Origin: Adhaeribacter radiodurans
GTDB lineage: Bacteria > Bacteroidota > Bacteroidia > Cytophagales > Hymenobacteraceae
Reading direction: 5' to 3'
Length of the DNA: 64,000 nt
Assembly: GCF_014075995.1 (NCBI RefSeq)
Contig: NZ_CP055153.1
Location: 2,232,001 to 2,296,000, forward strand
A model generated the notes under the pieces. That model ran no database searches. It worked only from the letters and a program-made list of their open reading frames with translations, and was not told where the DNA came from. The first letter of the stretch is position 1. Each line of letters begins with the position of its first letter. Below are positions 48,150 through 57,210 of this stretch, one piece after another. A program made the translations under genes and the position numbers.

Positions 48150-49310
48150 ATGAAAGACAATCGTCGGGACTTTATAAAAAAAAGTGCCTCCCTGGCAGCC
48201 GCTTTATCTTTGGGAGGAATAAACCCTGTTACTTCCCAAGCTCTGACCTCTGCTAAAAAAGCAAATTCCGCTTTAAAATCTATGGTAAAAGATGCGGGTA
48301 TGGAAATGAGTACGGCCTATTTTGCTGGGATTGACGCCAATAAACAATTAATAGAATTGGCGAAACAAATGGATGCTTTAGGCGCAGTTGCCGGTATTGA
48401 TACCCGCATTACTGGATTAACCGATGTAAAACCCTGGGAGTATAAGGCTATTGCCGGCGTAAAAGAAGCCTGGAAAAAAGTAGGTTTAAATTATAACGTG
48501 GTAGAAGGCCCGCCTTCACTCGGAGAAAAAACTAAATTAGGCTTGGAAGGCCGCGATGAAGAAATTTCTAACTTCATCACCTTCATGAAAAATTTAAAAA
48601 AAGCTGGCGTAGATGTAATTTGCTACAACTGGATGCCGGTAATTAGCTGGGCCCGTACACAAATGGACCGGCCGGCCCGCGGTGGTGCTTTGGTAACTGC
48701 CTTTGATTACAACGATATTAAAAATAAACCACTTACTAAATACGGCGAAGTAACCAAAGAAACCATGTGGAAGAATCTGGAATACTTCCTGAAAGCCGTG
48801 GTACCCGAAGCCGAAAAAATTGAAATGAAACTAGCCTTGCACCCCGATGATCCGCAGGTGCATAGCATCCAGGGAATTTCCCGGATTATGAATACCGTGG
48901 AAAACTTTGACCGTATGTTAAAAATTATGCCGAGCGATTTTAATGGTATAACAATGTGCCAAGGAAATTTTGCTTTAATGGGTAAAGATATTCCTTCTTT
49001 AATTAGACGGTGGGGTAAAGCCGGTAAGATTCACTTTGTGCATTTCCGGAATGTGCAGGATTTAAGTGGGGTGTTGCCCAGCACCAAATTCACCGAAACT
49101 TTCCACGACGAAGGCCAGATTGATATGTACGAAGCGATGAAAGCTTATTACGAAATTAATTTTAAAGGTGCTATTCGGCCAGACCACGTTCCGACCATGG
49201 CCGGTGAAGAAAATACCCGACCGGGCTATATGACCTTAGGAAACCTGTTTGCCATTGGTTACATGCGCGGATTAATGGAAGCCGTAAGCAAAAACGCGAG
49301 AAAATCGTAA
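48150..49310 (+). CDS. uxuA: Exported UxuA-family (mannonate dehydratase-like) protein 3
   Basis: Third tandem paralogue, 386 residues, very close to the first: long identical protein stretches such as SIQGISRIMNTVENFDRMLK and SGVLPSTKFTETFHDEGQID, with near-identical DNA there. It has the same twin-arginine signal (NRRDFIKKSASLAAALS) and the same metal-site residues (LHPDDP, MCQGNF, VHFRN, RPDH). It differs mainly in the N-terminal quarter after the signal. Recent duplication or gene conversion with protein 1 is likely. A 185-bp gap precedes it. Confidence 0.85.
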   Translation: MKDNRRDFIKKSASLAAALSLGGINPVTSQALTSAKKANSALKSMVKDAGMEMSTAYFAGIDANKQLIELAKQMDALGAVAGIDTRITGLTDVKPWEYKAIAGVKEAWKKVGLNYNVVEGPPSLGEKTKLGLEGRDEEISNFITFMKNLKKAGVDVICYNWMPVISWARTQMDRPARGGALVTAFDYNDIKNKPLTKYGEVTKETMWKNLEYFLKAVVPEAEKIEMKLALHPDDPQVHSIQGISRIMNTVENFDRMLKIMPSDFNGITMCQGNFALMGKDIPSLIRRWGKAGKIHFVHFRNVQDLSGVLPSTKFTETFHDEGQIDMYEAMKAYYEINFKGAIRPDHVPTMAGEENTRPGYMTLGNLFAIGYMRGLMEAVSKNARKS

Positions 49311-49489
49311 CTATAATGGGGAGTTTTTTCAGGAAAAAATCAATGACGCATTATACCTGTATAGAGGTAGTTGAATCGATTAGATTTGCCTAAAAAGCTC
49401 TCTGGTAATTTTTAAAGACCGGTAGTATTTTAAATTTTAAAGAAATTTAACTTATTTAAGTCCTACATTTTTTAATTTAAAAGTTAAAC

Positions 49490-49924
49490 ATGAAAAAAAG
49501 TTTTTATTTACTCTTTACCTTTTTAGTAATTTCATTTAGTGTACAAGCCCAGTCTAAAAACGAAAAAGCCGTTGCCGAAGCTGTTGCTAACCTGAGAAAG
49601 GGAATGCTGGACGGGGATAAAGATTTATTAGACCAGGTTACTTCCGCTAATTTATCTTATGGTCACTCCAACGGTAAATTAGAAGATAAAGCTACTTTTA
49701 TTCAGGTGTTGGCTAGTGGGGAAAATGATTTTGTGACCATGGATGTAACAGATCAAACCATTAAACTCCTGAACAAAAATACTGCGATTGTGCGGCATAA
49801 TTTTTCCGCTCAAACCAACAATGGCGGTACTCCTGGTAGTACCAAATTAGGCGTATTATTAGTTTGGCAAAAAGAGCAAGGTAAATGGAAGTTAGTTGCC
49901 CGTCAAGCTTTTAAACTGGTTTAG
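49490..49924 (+). CDS. Exported NTF2-like (DUF4440-type) protein
   Basis: Small periplasmic protein of 144 residues with a signal peptide (1-20, ending SVQAQ). The rest has the cone-fold pattern of the NTF2/SnoaL superfamily: helix EKAVAEAVANLRKGMLDGDK, strands ANLSYGHSNGK, TAIVRHNFSA, KLGVLLVWQKEQGKWKLVARQ. Such proteins bind small ligands or act as isomerases/dehydratases; several are found beside sugar enzymes. It is last in the plus-strand group and is followed by a terminator. Confidence 0.82.
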   Translation: MKKSFYLLFTFLVISFSVQAQSKNEKAVAEAVANLRKGMLDGDKDLLDQVTSANLSYGHSNGKLEDKATFIQVLASGENDFVTMDVTDQTIKLLNKNTAIVRHNFSAQTNNGGTPGSTKLGVLLVWQKEQGKWKLVARQAFKLV

Positions 49925-49950
49925 TTTTATAAGCTATAATCTGTTTATCT

Positions 49951-50125
49951 GTGGAGACTTTTCAAGTCACCATTCAGCGGAGCTATCTTACTTTAACCGT
50001 AACCAGTTTGCCTCATGGCCGGCGGGCTTCTTTTGACTCTTTCGCGCTCGCTATCTTTCCTTTCCTCGACTGCGTCCGCGAAATGCTACGCACCGGAAGC
50101 CTAGCAGGTGCTCCATAGCCAAACA
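49951..50125. repeat. Dispersed palindromic repeat, copy B
   Basis: Shares with copy A the blocks GTGGAGACT, GGCCGGCGGGC, TTTGACTCT, TTTCCTCGACTGC and CACCGGAAGCCTAGCAGGTG in order, and shares ACCGTAACCA-TTTGCCTC with copy C. Its end CTCCATAGCCAAAC matches the element at 3.7 kb. Confidence 0.7.
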
Positions 50126-50176
50126 GTTGAGGTTTCTTGAATTTAAGCTGAAAATCGGAATATACTTTTTGAAAAT

Positions 50177-50213
50177 AAAAAGGCAGGCTATTTTATAAAT
50201 GCCTGCCTTTTTT
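50177..50213 (+). terminator. Terminator after the NTF2-like gene
   Basis: AAAGGCAGGC (50179-50188) pairs with GCCTGCCTTT (50201-50210), A-rich before and T-run after, so it can work in both directions. Confidence 0.8.
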
Positions 50214-50556
50214 GTGGAATTTACTTAAACTAAATTGAAATGGCGATGACATATAAGTTATAATGTTCCAATGGCGCGGAAGTTACTTCCGTGCCTTTCT
50301 ACACATCTTTATTCAATCACTTAGACCACTAATCAACTTCCCGGTAATTAGGAACTGTCTTTTCTTGATGAGAAAAGCACAAAAGTAATTCTGCAACCAT
50401 AAAGTGTGATAGTTAGGAGCCATAAGAAAGTAAAGTCGAATGAGGTACTATATATCGTTAAGCACTTCTTTTTAGTTAAGTACTGTTAGAAGGAACTCTA
50501 AGCTGCTTTTAAGGAAGGTTAAGAATAAGGTTTATTATAAACCAGAATATACTTGT

Positions 50557-50594
50557 AAAAAAAGCCCCGTAGTTCCACAACTACAGGGCTTTTT
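50557..50594 (-). terminator. Bidirectional terminator after the second PQQ dehydrogenase
   Basis: AGCCC-C-GTAGTT / AACTAC-A-GGGCT stem with a CCAC loop, an A-run on the left and a T-run on the right. On the minus strand it ends the long operon that finishes with the quinoprotein gene. Confidence 0.82.
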
Positions 50595-50651
50595 GTTGAG
50601 ATTTACTTTTTCTGTTTTAAAATTAACTTTTAATAAAGTAGGCAAGCAGAT

Positions 50652-52883
50652 TTAAGGTAAGGCAAAAGCAACGTAAGTTCCGCCTGGTTTTAAGCCGTAG
50701 CGGGTGCCACCGGCAGCAATGGCTACGTATTGTTTACCATCTACCATATAGGTAATCGGAGTGGCAAAACCACCAGCGGGTAATTTGTATTCCCATACCA
50801 CATTGCCGGTCTTTTTGTCGAAAGCGCGGAGTTTTTCGTCGTACGTGGCGGCAATAAAAATAAGACCACCGGCCGTTACAACGGGGCCACCATGGTTCTC
50901 AGTACCGGTTGGCGGTATGCCTTTTTTAGATAGCTCTGGATACTCGCCCAGTGGTACCCGCCATAAATACTCGCCGGTATTTAAATCAATGGCATTTAAA
51001 GTACCCCAAGGTGGTTTAACGGCCGGGTATTTATCCTGGTCGCGGAACTGGGTATAACCATTGTTGAGGAAAGGAGGTACGTACGGAAATCCTGAATTAT
51101 CATTGGCAGTAGCAGAAGGCCCTTGGTTGTGAAAATCAGTGCTGGCTGAGGCACCGGCAGTTGGTGTGGTTTTCGCCTCAGTATTTAACAAGAAATTAAT
51201 AATAGCTTCCCGATCTTCTTCCGGAATATGCTGGAAAGAAGGCATCCGACCCCGGCCAGTCCGGATTGTGGCAGCAATCTGTTCTTTGGTTAAGCGCTTA
51301 CCTACATCGGTTAAAACAGGATAAGCCTGGGCTTGATCTCCACCGCCGCTGCCTTTTCCATCTACGCCATGGCATACCGCACAAGTACTGTTAAATAAAG
51401 ATTTTCCTTTCGAAACCACGCCTTTGTTTTGGTCGCGCATATCACGCATTTTCAGCCACCATAGCATTTCGTTGGAGTTCTGGTATAAAATACCATTCGG
51501 GTCGGCGGCATTCCCTCCCCATTCGGCACCTCCCCCAAATCCAAAAAACAAGGTGCCTTCTATGCTGGGCGGCATGTATTTGCTACCGTGCAGGCTGTTT
51601 TTAAATCTGTCTGAAACGTAAGCGTGCGCTTCCGGAGTACGATCAGTAATATCGGCTTCGGTTAATTCTTGCCTAGCAAATGGAGCAGGTTTAGTAGGTA
51701 TAGGTTGCGTAGGCCAGGGATGTTCGCCGGGTAAAGCTGGTGAAGTAGGTACGGGTACTTCCTTAACCGGAAATAGAGGTGTACCGGTATCCCGATCAAA
51801 AACAAAAATTAATCCGTCTTTAGTAGCTTGTACCACCGCATCTACTAATTTACCATTATGTTTTACCGTCATTAAATTAGGTGGGCAGGGCAGGTCGCGG
51901 TCCCAGAGGTCGTGGTGCTGCGTTTGAAAGTGCCATACTCGTTTGCCGGTTTCGGCGTTTAACGCCAGCACCGAATTAGCAAATAAGTTTTCTCCTTTCC
52001 GGGCTCCACCATAAAAATCTACCGCCGCCGAACCAGTTCCGGTATACACAATTCCCCGTTTCTCGTCTACTACTAAGCCGCTCCAAGCATTGGCGCCGCC
52101 CATATTTTTGTAAGCGTCTTTAGGCCAGGTTTCGTAACCGTACTCACCCGGACGAGGAATAGTATGAAACACCCATTCGAGTTTACCCGATCGAATGTTA
52201 AAAGACCGAATATAACCAGGAGCCGCATCGCCGTATTCCGATACCCGGGAACCTACAATTAAAAAATCTTTATACACCACGCCCGGTGTAGTCATATCCA
52301 CCGAAAGTTTGGTTACATCGTGGCCAAAAACTTCCCTATCGCCTAAGCCTTCGTGCAAGTCTACTTCGCCGTTGGTGCCAAAACCGGGTACTTTTTCGCC
52401 CGTTAAAGCATTGATAGCATACAGCGAAGATCCTACGGAATAAAGAATTCGTTTATCATCACCGTCTTCCCAGTACGCAACCCCCCGGATGGCATGGAAC
52501 CTTGGCTTTTTACTGGGATCGGAGAAGGGATTAAACTGCCAGATTTGTTCACCAGTATTGGCTCTTACGGCAAAAAGCTTCATACGAGGAGTAGTGCCGT
52601 ACAAAATGCCATTTACCACAATGGGCTGACATTGAATATCTATACCTCGTTCTTTGGGATTATTGTTATCCCCGGTATCGTAGGACCAGGCCAATTTTAA
52701 ATTCTGGACGTTGCTGGTGTTAATTTGCGTTAAGGGCGAGTACCGGTTTCCTGCTTTGTTGCCACCATAGGAAGTCCAGTCTTCGTTTTTTATAGTTGAT
52801 TTGGAACCAGTTTCCCGACCAGATTGGACACAGCTTCCCAATAGCAGTAGGCCTACTGTCAAGGATTTTAAAGGGTAATTCAT
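50652..52883 (-). CDS. PQQ-dependent sugar dehydrogenase with internal cytochrome c domain (paralogue 2)
   Basis: Quinoprotein of 743 residues, built like the protein at 35.7-37.9 kb: lipobox GLLLLGSC (Cys18), PQQ propeller starting YGGNKAGNRYSPLTQI, and an inserted cytochrome c domain with C501-A-V-C504-H505 and likely Met ligand in GRMPSF. C-terminal phrases (PPWGTLNAIDL, TYDEKLRAF, GGFATPITYM) are nearly the same as in paralogue 1, while the region around 570-600 differs (serine/threonine-rich linker). It is the last gene of a minus-strand operon after an unknown protein (34 bp gap). It should oxidise a sugar in the periplasm and hand electrons to cytochrome. Confidence 0.9.
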   Translation of the reverse strand: MNYPLKSLTVGLLLLGSCVQSGRETGSKSTIKNEDWTSYGGNKAGNRYSPLTQINTSNVQNLKLAWSYDTGDNNNPKERGIDIQCQPIVVNGILYGTTPRMKLFAVRANTGEQIWQFNPFSDPSKKPRFHAIRGVAYWEDGDDKRILYSVGSSLYAINALTGEKVPGFGTNGEVDLHEGLGDREVFGHDVTKLSVDMTTPGVVYKDFLIVGSRVSEYGDAAPGYIRSFNIRSGKLEWVFHTIPRPGEYGYETWPKDAYKNMGGANAWSGLVVDEKRGIVYTGTGSAAVDFYGGARKGENLFANSVLALNAETGKRVWHFQTQHHDLWDRDLPCPPNLMTVKHNGKLVDAVVQATKDGLIFVFDRDTGTPLFPVKEVPVPTSPALPGEHPWPTQPIPTKPAPFARQELTEADITDRTPEAHAYVSDRFKNSLHGSKYMPPSIEGTLFFGFGGGAEWGGNAADPNGILYQNSNEMLWWLKMRDMRDQNKGVVSKGKSLFNSTCAVCHGVDGKGSGGGDQAQAYPVLTDVGKRLTKEQIAATIRTGRGRMPSFQHIPEEDREAIINFLLNTEAKTTPTAGASASTDFHNQGPSATANDNSGFPYVPPFLNNGYTQFRDQDKYPAVKPPWGTLNAIDLNTGEYLWRVPLGEYPELSKKGIPPTGTENHGGPVVTAGGLIFIAATYDEKLRAFDKKTGNVVWEYKLPAGGFATPITYMVDGKQYVAIAAGGTRYGLKPGGTYVAFALP

Positions 52884-52917
52884 TTATTAGTAAGCAGATT
52901 TGAGAAATATTAGTAAA

Positions 52918-53904
52918 TTATTTTGCTGAGGCTGTTTTAGGAAAAGTATAAAAATCATAAAAGATTTTCCAGGTAGTTTCTTTTCCGGGTTCGGCCTGTA
53001 TTTTAATGTAAGGTTCGGGACAAGACGTAGTAGCACACGCCCAATACACTATTTTTTCTAAAAGCTGATCGCTGGTAATGCGTACACCGGCGCCAGTTTC
53101 GCGGTTTTCAATTTTAAAATCGTAATCCTTCACGTTGGCCGAAAAACCTTGTAAACCACTGCTAAACACACTTTCGCCTTTGTTTAAAGCCCGGGTATAG
53201 GTAATTTTATTATTACTTGCCATTACCACATCGCCGAAGCCTTTTCCGGTAGCCTGCACATTAAAAGGAAATTTAATTTCAATAGCCGGACCTGTAGGTT
53301 GTTTGTCGATGGTAAAGAAATTATGATTGTAAACGCTGGTAGAGATGGCTTTTTTACCGGTGTTTTTAAGGCTGTGTTCTAATACAAGTTGAGGTTTACC
53401 TTTTACCAGTCGCACTACTTTGCGGTAGATATAAGAATAACCGGCTGCATCTTTTAATTCGTGCGTAAATTCTACCCGATCCGATTTCGTTTTTACTGTC
53501 CATTTTCCCGGATCCACGATGTCGTAGTATTTGGCAAAGGAATATTTAGTGTCATCAGGTTTACGCAAGGTACCTACTCCAATTTTAAGAAAAGTGTCGC
53601 CTGTTTTGGCTTCGTCGTAACCTAAAACGGTAAACTCTTCAACTGGGCCAGTGGCAGACTCATGCACTTTAGGGTCGTAATTTTCAAACCATTGACCAAA
53701 GTATTGATGGCCTTGATACTCCAAACTGGGAATAAGTCCGGACCAGTCGAAACGGGTTCCCCGGTAATATCCTTGCTGGGCATCTGGTAGGTACAGTTTG
53801 GCTTTAATGGATTCGTTTTTGATTTCAGCTTCCGGAAAATCGGCCACCAACACAAAACTGGTTAATCCTATAAATACCCAAAAAATAAAGATTAATCTCT
53901 TCAT
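52918..53904 (-). CDS. Exported protein of unknown function (possible mutarotase-like fold)
   Basis: I do not recognise the family with certainty. It has 328 residues, with a signal peptide at about 1-21 (FVLVADFPEA follows). The rest is mostly beta strands, with phrases such as GTRFDWSGLIPSLEY, VYNHNFFTIDKQPTGPAIEI and a late Cys pair in YWACATTSCPEPYI. The order DWSG, KVVRLVKGKPQLVLEHSLKN and YNHNFF recalls galactose-mutarotase-like (aldose-1-epimerase superfamily) proteins, but the usual catalytic His/Glu cannot be assigned. Its place, between GH140 and a PQQ dehydrogenase, would suit an epimerase that supplies the right anomer for oxidation. Confidence 0.7.
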   Translation of the reverse strand: MKRLIFIFWVFIGLTSFVLVADFPEAEIKNESIKAKLYLPDAQQGYYRGTRFDWSGLIPSLEYQGHQYFGQWFENYDPKVHESATGPVEEFTVLGYDEAKTGDTFLKIGVGTLRKPDDTKYSFAKYYDIVDPGKWTVKTKSDRVEFTHELKDAAGYSYIYRKVVRLVKGKPQLVLEHSLKNTGKKAISTSVYNHNFFTIDKQPTGPAIEIKFPFNVQATGKGFGDVVMASNNKITYTRALNKGESVFSSGLQGFSANVKDYDFKIENRETGAGVRITSDQLLEKIVYWACATTSCPEPYIKIQAEPGKETTWKIFYDFYTFPKTASAK

Positions 53905-54159
53905 GAAGTTAATTTAAGTTTTAAGCAATATTAAATTTACTAAAATTACTGCGGACTTTAATGCTTTTAGGCTTAGGTTCTTGTAGAAAGTACAAAAAGT
54001 TTTATTTTAACCAGCTTTTCCTTACCTAACAGGGTTAACATTTACTTTTTTTTCTAACATTCCTTCTAAAAGCCTGGTTCTATTTATTTTAGAAAACCCA
54101 AGCTCAAATACAAGTAGTAAAAAACGATTTTGTGCAGTTTTCTAGCATTGAACCAATAG

Positions 54160-55620
54160 TTAAAGCTTGCCCGGCGTTTTAAACTTTTTAGAAGCATCAT
54201 CGATTACTAGCACCCAATCTTTTCCTTCGGAAGGCGGAGTAAAAGTTTGTTTATCATTTGCTTGGATCGTTTTTCCGGCGGTGGCTTTTCCGGTGCTTGG
54301 GTTATACCACCAAATGTTTTTAGTTTTACCGGTAATACGAGATACATCAACCGTTACGGGTTTGTTCTGCGGTAAATACACTAGGGCGTAAGCGCCTTTT
54401 TCGTCGCGGGTGGCGGTGACTACATCTACGTAGGTGCTGCCTTTATCCGAAATAACCAGGCTTTGGTCGGCTACGCGGGTAAAATATGGCCGCGACAACA
54501 TCAGATTTTTTAAAAATTGCATTTGCCTAGCCGCCGGTGCTTTGGTAGCTTGTTGCCAGGTTACTAAGGTGTCGCCGAGGTTAATGGTTTTATACAGCTT
54601 GGGGTTCACAAATTGCCAGATGCTGTGGTGACCGTAGGTAACGCCGCAAGCGCCGGCAAAAATGCCGCGGTAAATGCGGGCGCGCACATCGTAAGCCGTA
54701 AAGTAACCACGGCTTTGCCGCGTCCATTTGCCATCCCAAGGGTTTACCGGGTGTTCTTCGTAGCACGGCTCCATGTCTAAGGTCGGTTTTTTAGGTGTAA
54801 GCGCTAAATCGCGGGTAACGTAAACCCAGGCTTCGGCTTCACGGGAACCGTGGCCCGACTGGAACGAATTCATGTCGAGCCAATCTTCCTGATGAATTTG
54901 CTGCGAGGTAGAGTTGGGGCCACCCCCCGGATGGTAGGTGATGAAAGCTTCTTTGCCCAATACACTTTCAATACCTTTGGCCATAGCCCGCCACACGGGT
55001 ACCTGGTCGTATTCTTTCATTTGGCCTTCCCGGTCTGATTTGTATTTGGCTGGACGGTCGCCGCCCATAATCCAGATAATATTCCATTGATTTTTATAAC
55101 GGTTTGCCAGCGTAGTGCCGTAAACTTGCGCGTTTTCCGGATTAAAGATTACCGGGCCATCGCCCCATTTGGGCGTTACTTTGTCGCCCCAGGTGGGTAA
55201 CAAACCAATATACATGCCTTTTTCGGCCGCTTTTTTTATTACAAAATCTACATTATCCCAATAATCGTATTGGTCGGCATTGTTCGGGTCGTTGCCCGGT
55301 GTTATGGCTAGTTTAGTAGGGTCGTCGTTTAGTAAAGGGGTATCGCCGTAGCGATTAGGTTCCCGTATGCCGTTAAACTCGGCTAATGCCACGGCTTGGA
55401 TTACGTTAAAACCTTGTTGTTTCCGGATTTCTAATAATTGTTCGGCTTCTTCCCGGGTGAGCCGATGAAATAATTCCCAATCGGTATCGCCTAACCAAAA
55501 GAAAGGTTTACCATCCCGGGTAATTAAATATTGATTATTCGGGCTTACTTTTATTTGTGCCTGAATGGCGCTGGAAATTAAACAGCTTATAAAAGCAAGG
55601 GAAAAAAGCTTTTGCTTCAT
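54160..55620 (-). CDS. Glycoside hydrolase family 140-like protein (DUF4038)
   Basis: Secreted glycosidase of 486 residues. Signal peptide 1-21 (SSAIQAQ). Residues about 25-375 are the DUF4038 TIM barrel: FFWLGDTDWELFHRLTREEA, GFNVIQAVALAEFN, NIIWIMGGDRP, TLDMEPCYEEHPV; the C-terminal 390-475 is the putative collagen-binding-type beta domain that normally accompanies it. Characterised GH140 proteins are apiosidases acting on rhamnogalacturonan II, so plant cell wall is a likely source of the substrate. It follows a SusC/SusD pair on the same strand, 102 bp after susD. Confidence 0.85.
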   Translation of the reverse strand: MKQKLFSLAFISCLISSAIQAQIKVSPNNQYLITRDGKPFFWLGDTDWELFHRLTREEAEQLLEIRKQQGFNVIQAVALAEFNGIREPNRYGDTPLLNDDPTKLAITPGNDPNNADQYDYWDNVDFVIKKAAEKGMYIGLLPTWGDKVTPKWGDGPVIFNPENAQVYGTTLANRYKNQWNIIWIMGGDRPAKYKSDREGQMKEYDQVPVWRAMAKGIESVLGKEAFITYHPGGGPNSTSQQIHQEDWLDMNSFQSGHGSREAEAWVYVTRDLALTPKKPTLDMEPCYEEHPVNPWDGKWTRQSRGYFTAYDVRARIYRGIFAGACGVTYGHHSIWQFVNPKLYKTINLGDTLVTWQQATKAPAARQMQFLKNLMLSRPYFTRVADQSLVISDKGSTYVDVVTATRDEKGAYALVYLPQNKPVTVDVSRITGKTKNIWWYNPSTGKATAGKTIQANDKQTFTPPSEGKDWVLVIDDASKKFKTPGKL

Positions 55621-55646
55621 AATAAGAAGTAGAAGTGAAAATTAGT

Positions 55647-55696
55647 AAAACATAGCTACCTAACCAGGTATAAACCCAGCAAGATAACTATGTTTT
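55647..55696 (-). terminator. Possible weak terminator between susD-type and GH140 genes
   Basis: AAAACATAG (55647-55655) pairs with CTATGTTTT (55688-55696) around a smaller inner structure. The T-run on the minus-strand side is short, so readthrough into GH140 is likely. Confidence 0.35.
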
Positions 55697-55722
55697 TTAA
55701 AAATTAGCGACTAACCTAGAAA

Positions 55723-57189
55723 TTACTTTAAGTTAGGATTAACCGAAGTTTCGGAGAATGGCAGCGGGAAGGCATAATCTTCCTTGGCGATGCCACCAAT
55801 GGGTTGCAAATCGTTGGGATGTTTGTTGGCGTTCACCGTTTCTACCATTTCCAAGCGCACTAAGTCAAACCAACGGGTTCTTTCGGCGGCAAATTCCCAG
55901 GCACGTTCCTGAACTACTGCCGCGGCAAACTCCTCACCGGATAAGCCTTGTAAAGGTTGTAGACCGGCCCGGGTACGAATGGCGTTGATAGAGGTGTAAG
56001 CCAGTTCGTCCGGTGAACCAGTGGCGCGGGCTTGCGCCTCCGCGTAAATGGTTAACACGTGGGCGTAGCGCATCATGGATTCCGGTACCGATGAAGCCCA
56101 GTTTTTCACTTCGCCTTTTATGTAGTACTTCTGGTAGTACGGGTGCTGGGTCTGGCTTTGTTCCCACGAAACAGTAGTACCATCAGCTTTCTTAAAAGTA
56201 GTCCGGAAGGTTACGTCTTTGCGGGGGCCGGCCGGAAAGTTGTTGAAGAAGTTGATTTCCGCAAAGAAATCATCCCAACCGGTTTCCTCGCCCGGCATCG
56301 CTGACCAGCCGTAATTAGCGTTGGTACTGGAGCCATTGCCCTGGAAAGTAGAAATCTGGAATACTGTTTCGGCGGTTCCGTTTTTAGTAGGATCGTTTTC
56401 GAAAACAGCGGCGTAGGTAGGCAATAAATCAAAGCCATAAACTGCTTTATTATCGATTACTTCTTTGGCTTTAGCGGCAGCCAAGGCATATTTTTCGGTT
56501 TGCTTTAAAGGATAGCCGGCTTCGGTTAAATATACATCAGCTAAGTAAGCTTTTACGGTGCCTTTATTTGGCCGACCCGGATCGCGCTTGGTATCGGGTA
56601 CCAGTTTTTCGGCTTCGAGCAAATCCGCTTCGATTAACTTGTATACTTCGGCGGGTGCCGTTTTGCCTATGGTTAACAATTCATTCGAAAATTCGGCCTG
56701 GGTAATTAAAGGAATACTGCCGTACAAGCGGGTTAGCCAATAATAGGATACCGCCCGTACAAAGTAAGCTTCGCCCACGATAACATTAATGGTAGCGGCA
56801 TCGCCGGTGGTGTTTTTGTAGTTGGCAATAACGTTATTAGCTCCTTGTATGGCTTTGTAGCAACCGCTGTATAAAGCCTGGGTTCTTTGGTTCGTGGCCG
56901 GTACGTTAAACTGGTCGAACTCCCGAAAATCAGCTTTGTTACTGGCTTTATGCGTGGTTACATCGTCGCCGCCCATGGTAGCGGCAATAGCAGTGGCGTG
57001 AATAAAACCAGTTCCCCAGGTATTTGCCCAGCCTTTGTAAGCACCGGTTAAGGCGGCTTCTAAACCTTGCTGCGAACTTAAGGCCTGGGCACCTAATAAA
57101 GCTCCATTGGTTTCTTCGTCGAGGTAATCTTTGCAGCCCGTACCGGCAGCTAACAGCACCGCCAGTACTAATATATTTATTTTTTTCAT
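55723..57189 (-). CDS. RagB/SusD family outer membrane lipoprotein
   Basis: Surface glycan-binding lipoprotein of 488 residues. Lipobox AGTGC with Cys19. Typical SusD phrases are QGLEAALTGAYKGWANTW, EAYFVRAVSYYWLTRLYGSIPL and the C-terminal helix pair AINAIRTRAGL-type (here SINAIRTRAGLQPL) with ERAWEFAAERTRWFDLVRL. It belongs to the main SusD family, unlike the other two SusD-like proteins of the window, which are group 2. It is 21 bp from its SusC partner. Confidence 0.93.
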   Translation of the reverse strand: MKKINILVLAVLLAAGTGCKDYLDEETNGALLGAQALSSQQGLEAALTGAYKGWANTWGTGFIHATAIAATMGGDDVTTHKASNKADFREFDQFNVPATNQRTQALYSGCYKAIQGANNVIANYKNTTGDAATINVIVGEAYFVRAVSYYWLTRLYGSIPLITQAEFSNELLTIGKTAPAEVYKLIEADLLEAEKLVPDTKRDPGRPNKGTVKAYLADVYLTEAGYPLKQTEKYALAAAKAKEVIDNKAVYGFDLLPTYAAVFENDPTKNGTAETVFQISTFQGNGSSTNANYGWSAMPGEETGWDDFFAEINFFNNFPAGPRKDVTFRTTFKKADGTTVSWEQSQTQHPYYQKYYIKGEVKNWASSVPESMMRYAHVLTIYAEAQARATGSPDELAYTSINAIRTRAGLQPLQGLSGEEFAAAVVQERAWEFAAERTRWFDLVRLEMVETVNANKHPNDLQPIGGIAKEDYAFPLPFSETSVNPNLK

Positions 57190-57210
57190 TTCCTTTAAAT
57201 AGAATACTAG

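Larger units (their letters stand above)
49925..50651. other. Intergenic region with repeat and two terminators
   Basis: 727 bp between convergent gene groups. It holds repeat copy B (49951-50125), a terminator at 50177-50213, a 10-bp hairpin GGCGCGGAAG/CTTCCGTGCC (50273-50295) and a bidirectional terminator at 50557-50594. No gene is visible. Confidence 0.6.
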
